Below, one piece after another: positions 15,024-15,514 of a stretch of 15,514 nt of DNA (its first letter is position 1; each line of letters begins with the position of its first letter). Source of the DNA: Bacillota bacterium (GTDB lineage Bacteria > Bacillota > Clostridia > Peptostreptococcales > Anaerovoracaceae); contig JAEXBK010000001.1 of the NCBI GenBank assembly GCA_023394035.1, forward strand, positions 1-15,514. The letters are read 5' to 3'. The position numbers were made by a program, and so were the translations under genes. Under the pieces are notes generated by a model. It was not told the DNA's origin. It did no database searches and was given only the letters and a program-made list of their open reading frames with translations.

Positions 15024-15514
15024 TTAAATCTTCGCGAATGCATCTTTGATTTGCTCATAATAAGCGTCGTATTCATCCAGTTCTTTATTGTACAGTTTGA
15101 ATTCTGCAAACAACTTTGACATGGTTTCACTTGTCGCTTTGATGCTCTCTTCGCATTTCTGTTCACACTGTTTAACATGAGACTTGTTGCTCAGGAGTTT
15201 GAATGCGCCGTAACCGGCACCACCGAGAGTTAAGACAAGAAGAGCAAATCCCACAAAGAAGCAACCGATAAGGGCAGCAGCCGCCACACCGAAACCGATG
15301 TATGCAGGCCAATCTTTAATAGTAAGCAACTCGGCATCTTTCTTTTCAGTATAAAAGTTCTTAATCTTATCGTATTCTTCGTCTTCGCGCTTAAAGTTGA
15401 TTGTGGTTGAATACTCACCAAGCGTTGCAGCGTAGTGGTCCTTTCTTCTTGCCCTATAATCTTCTACATGAGATTCGGCCGCTTTCTCTTGGAGCATTTT
15501 GGTCAGGGTAAACA
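15024..15514 (-). CDS. Membrane protein with coiled-coil flanks, unknown function (partial, N-terminus beyond right edge)
   Basis: The frame is open from the window edge through to the stop at 15024, with residues FTLTK before the first ATG at 15497, so the true start may lie outside. A charged N-terminal helix (about 60 residues) is followed by two close membrane helices or a Gly/Ala-rich hairpin (IGFGVAAAALIGCFFVGFAL and LVLTLGGAGYGAF), then a C-terminal coiled coil rich in Lys/Glu, ending YDAYYEQIKDAFAKI. No ribosome binding site is seen before the ATG at 15497, which supports a start further upstream. I do not recognise the family. Confidence 0.75.
   Translation of the reverse strand, partial: FTLTKMLQEKAAESHVEDYRARRKDHYAATLGEYSTTINFKREDEEYDKIKNFYTEKKDAELLTIKDWPAYIGFGVAAAALIGCFFVGFALLVLTLGGAGYGAFKLLSNKSHVKQCEQKCEESIKATSETMSKLFAEFKLYNKELDEYDAYYEQIKDAFAKI

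Noticed and set aside
1..15514. CRISPR arrays, tRNA or rRNA genes, insertion sequences, phage genes
   Set aside because: No spaced direct repeats, cloverleaf-like sequence, rRNA-like stretch, transposase or integrase motifs were seen.

Overview
The window looks like chromosomal DNA of a low-to-moderate GC Gram-positive anaerobe, probably class Clostridia (Bacillota). This is inferred from strong AGGAGG-type ribosome binding sites, a TTG start, sigma-A-like promoters, a lipobox lipoprotein, and surface-protein families typical of clostridia. I cannot name the genus. No tRNA, rRNA, CRISPR array, IS element or phage gene was seen.

Region 1 (about 1-8221, minus strand) is the main interest. A consensus promoter (TTGACA-N17-TATAGT, 8221-8193) leads into a full cobalamin riboswitch (8161-7981), then an intrinsic terminator (7925-7905), then six tightly packed genes: a MoxR AAA+ ATPase, a DUF58 protein, a membrane transglutaminase-like protein, a lipoprotein with a squalene-cyclase/transcobalamin-like alpha-barrel, a membrane-anchored DUF4430 (transcobalamin C-terminal-like) protein, and a secreted PQQ-type beta-propeller that runs off the left edge. 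The two halves of a vertebrate intrinsic-factor-like cobalamin binder are thus encoded side by side under B12 control. They sit next to a MoxR/DUF58/transglutaminase module whose transglutaminase has lost its catalytic cysteine (Asp474 in its place). My reading is a candidate cell-surface cobalamin capture or uptake system of Gram-positive bacteria, with the MoxR module possibly assembling or remodelling the surface complex.

Region 2 (8258-9190) is a CPBP-family membrane protease-like gene. No terminator was seen between it and the riboswitch promoter.

Region 3 (9388-12272, minus strand) is a three-gene operon: a membrane protein with two zinc ribbons and a Tim44-like domain, a coiled-coil protein with a J-like segment that is broken by a one-base frameshift, and a HIRAN-domain protein, ended by an intrinsic terminator.

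Region 4 (12357-13192, plus strand) has a small helical protein of unknown function overlapping the start of a nitrilase-family gene that is only a remnant with its middle deleted.

Region 5 (13198-15514, minus strand) has a tandem-GNAT acetyltransferase followed by a small three-helix membrane protein, then a partial membrane protein cut by the right edge.
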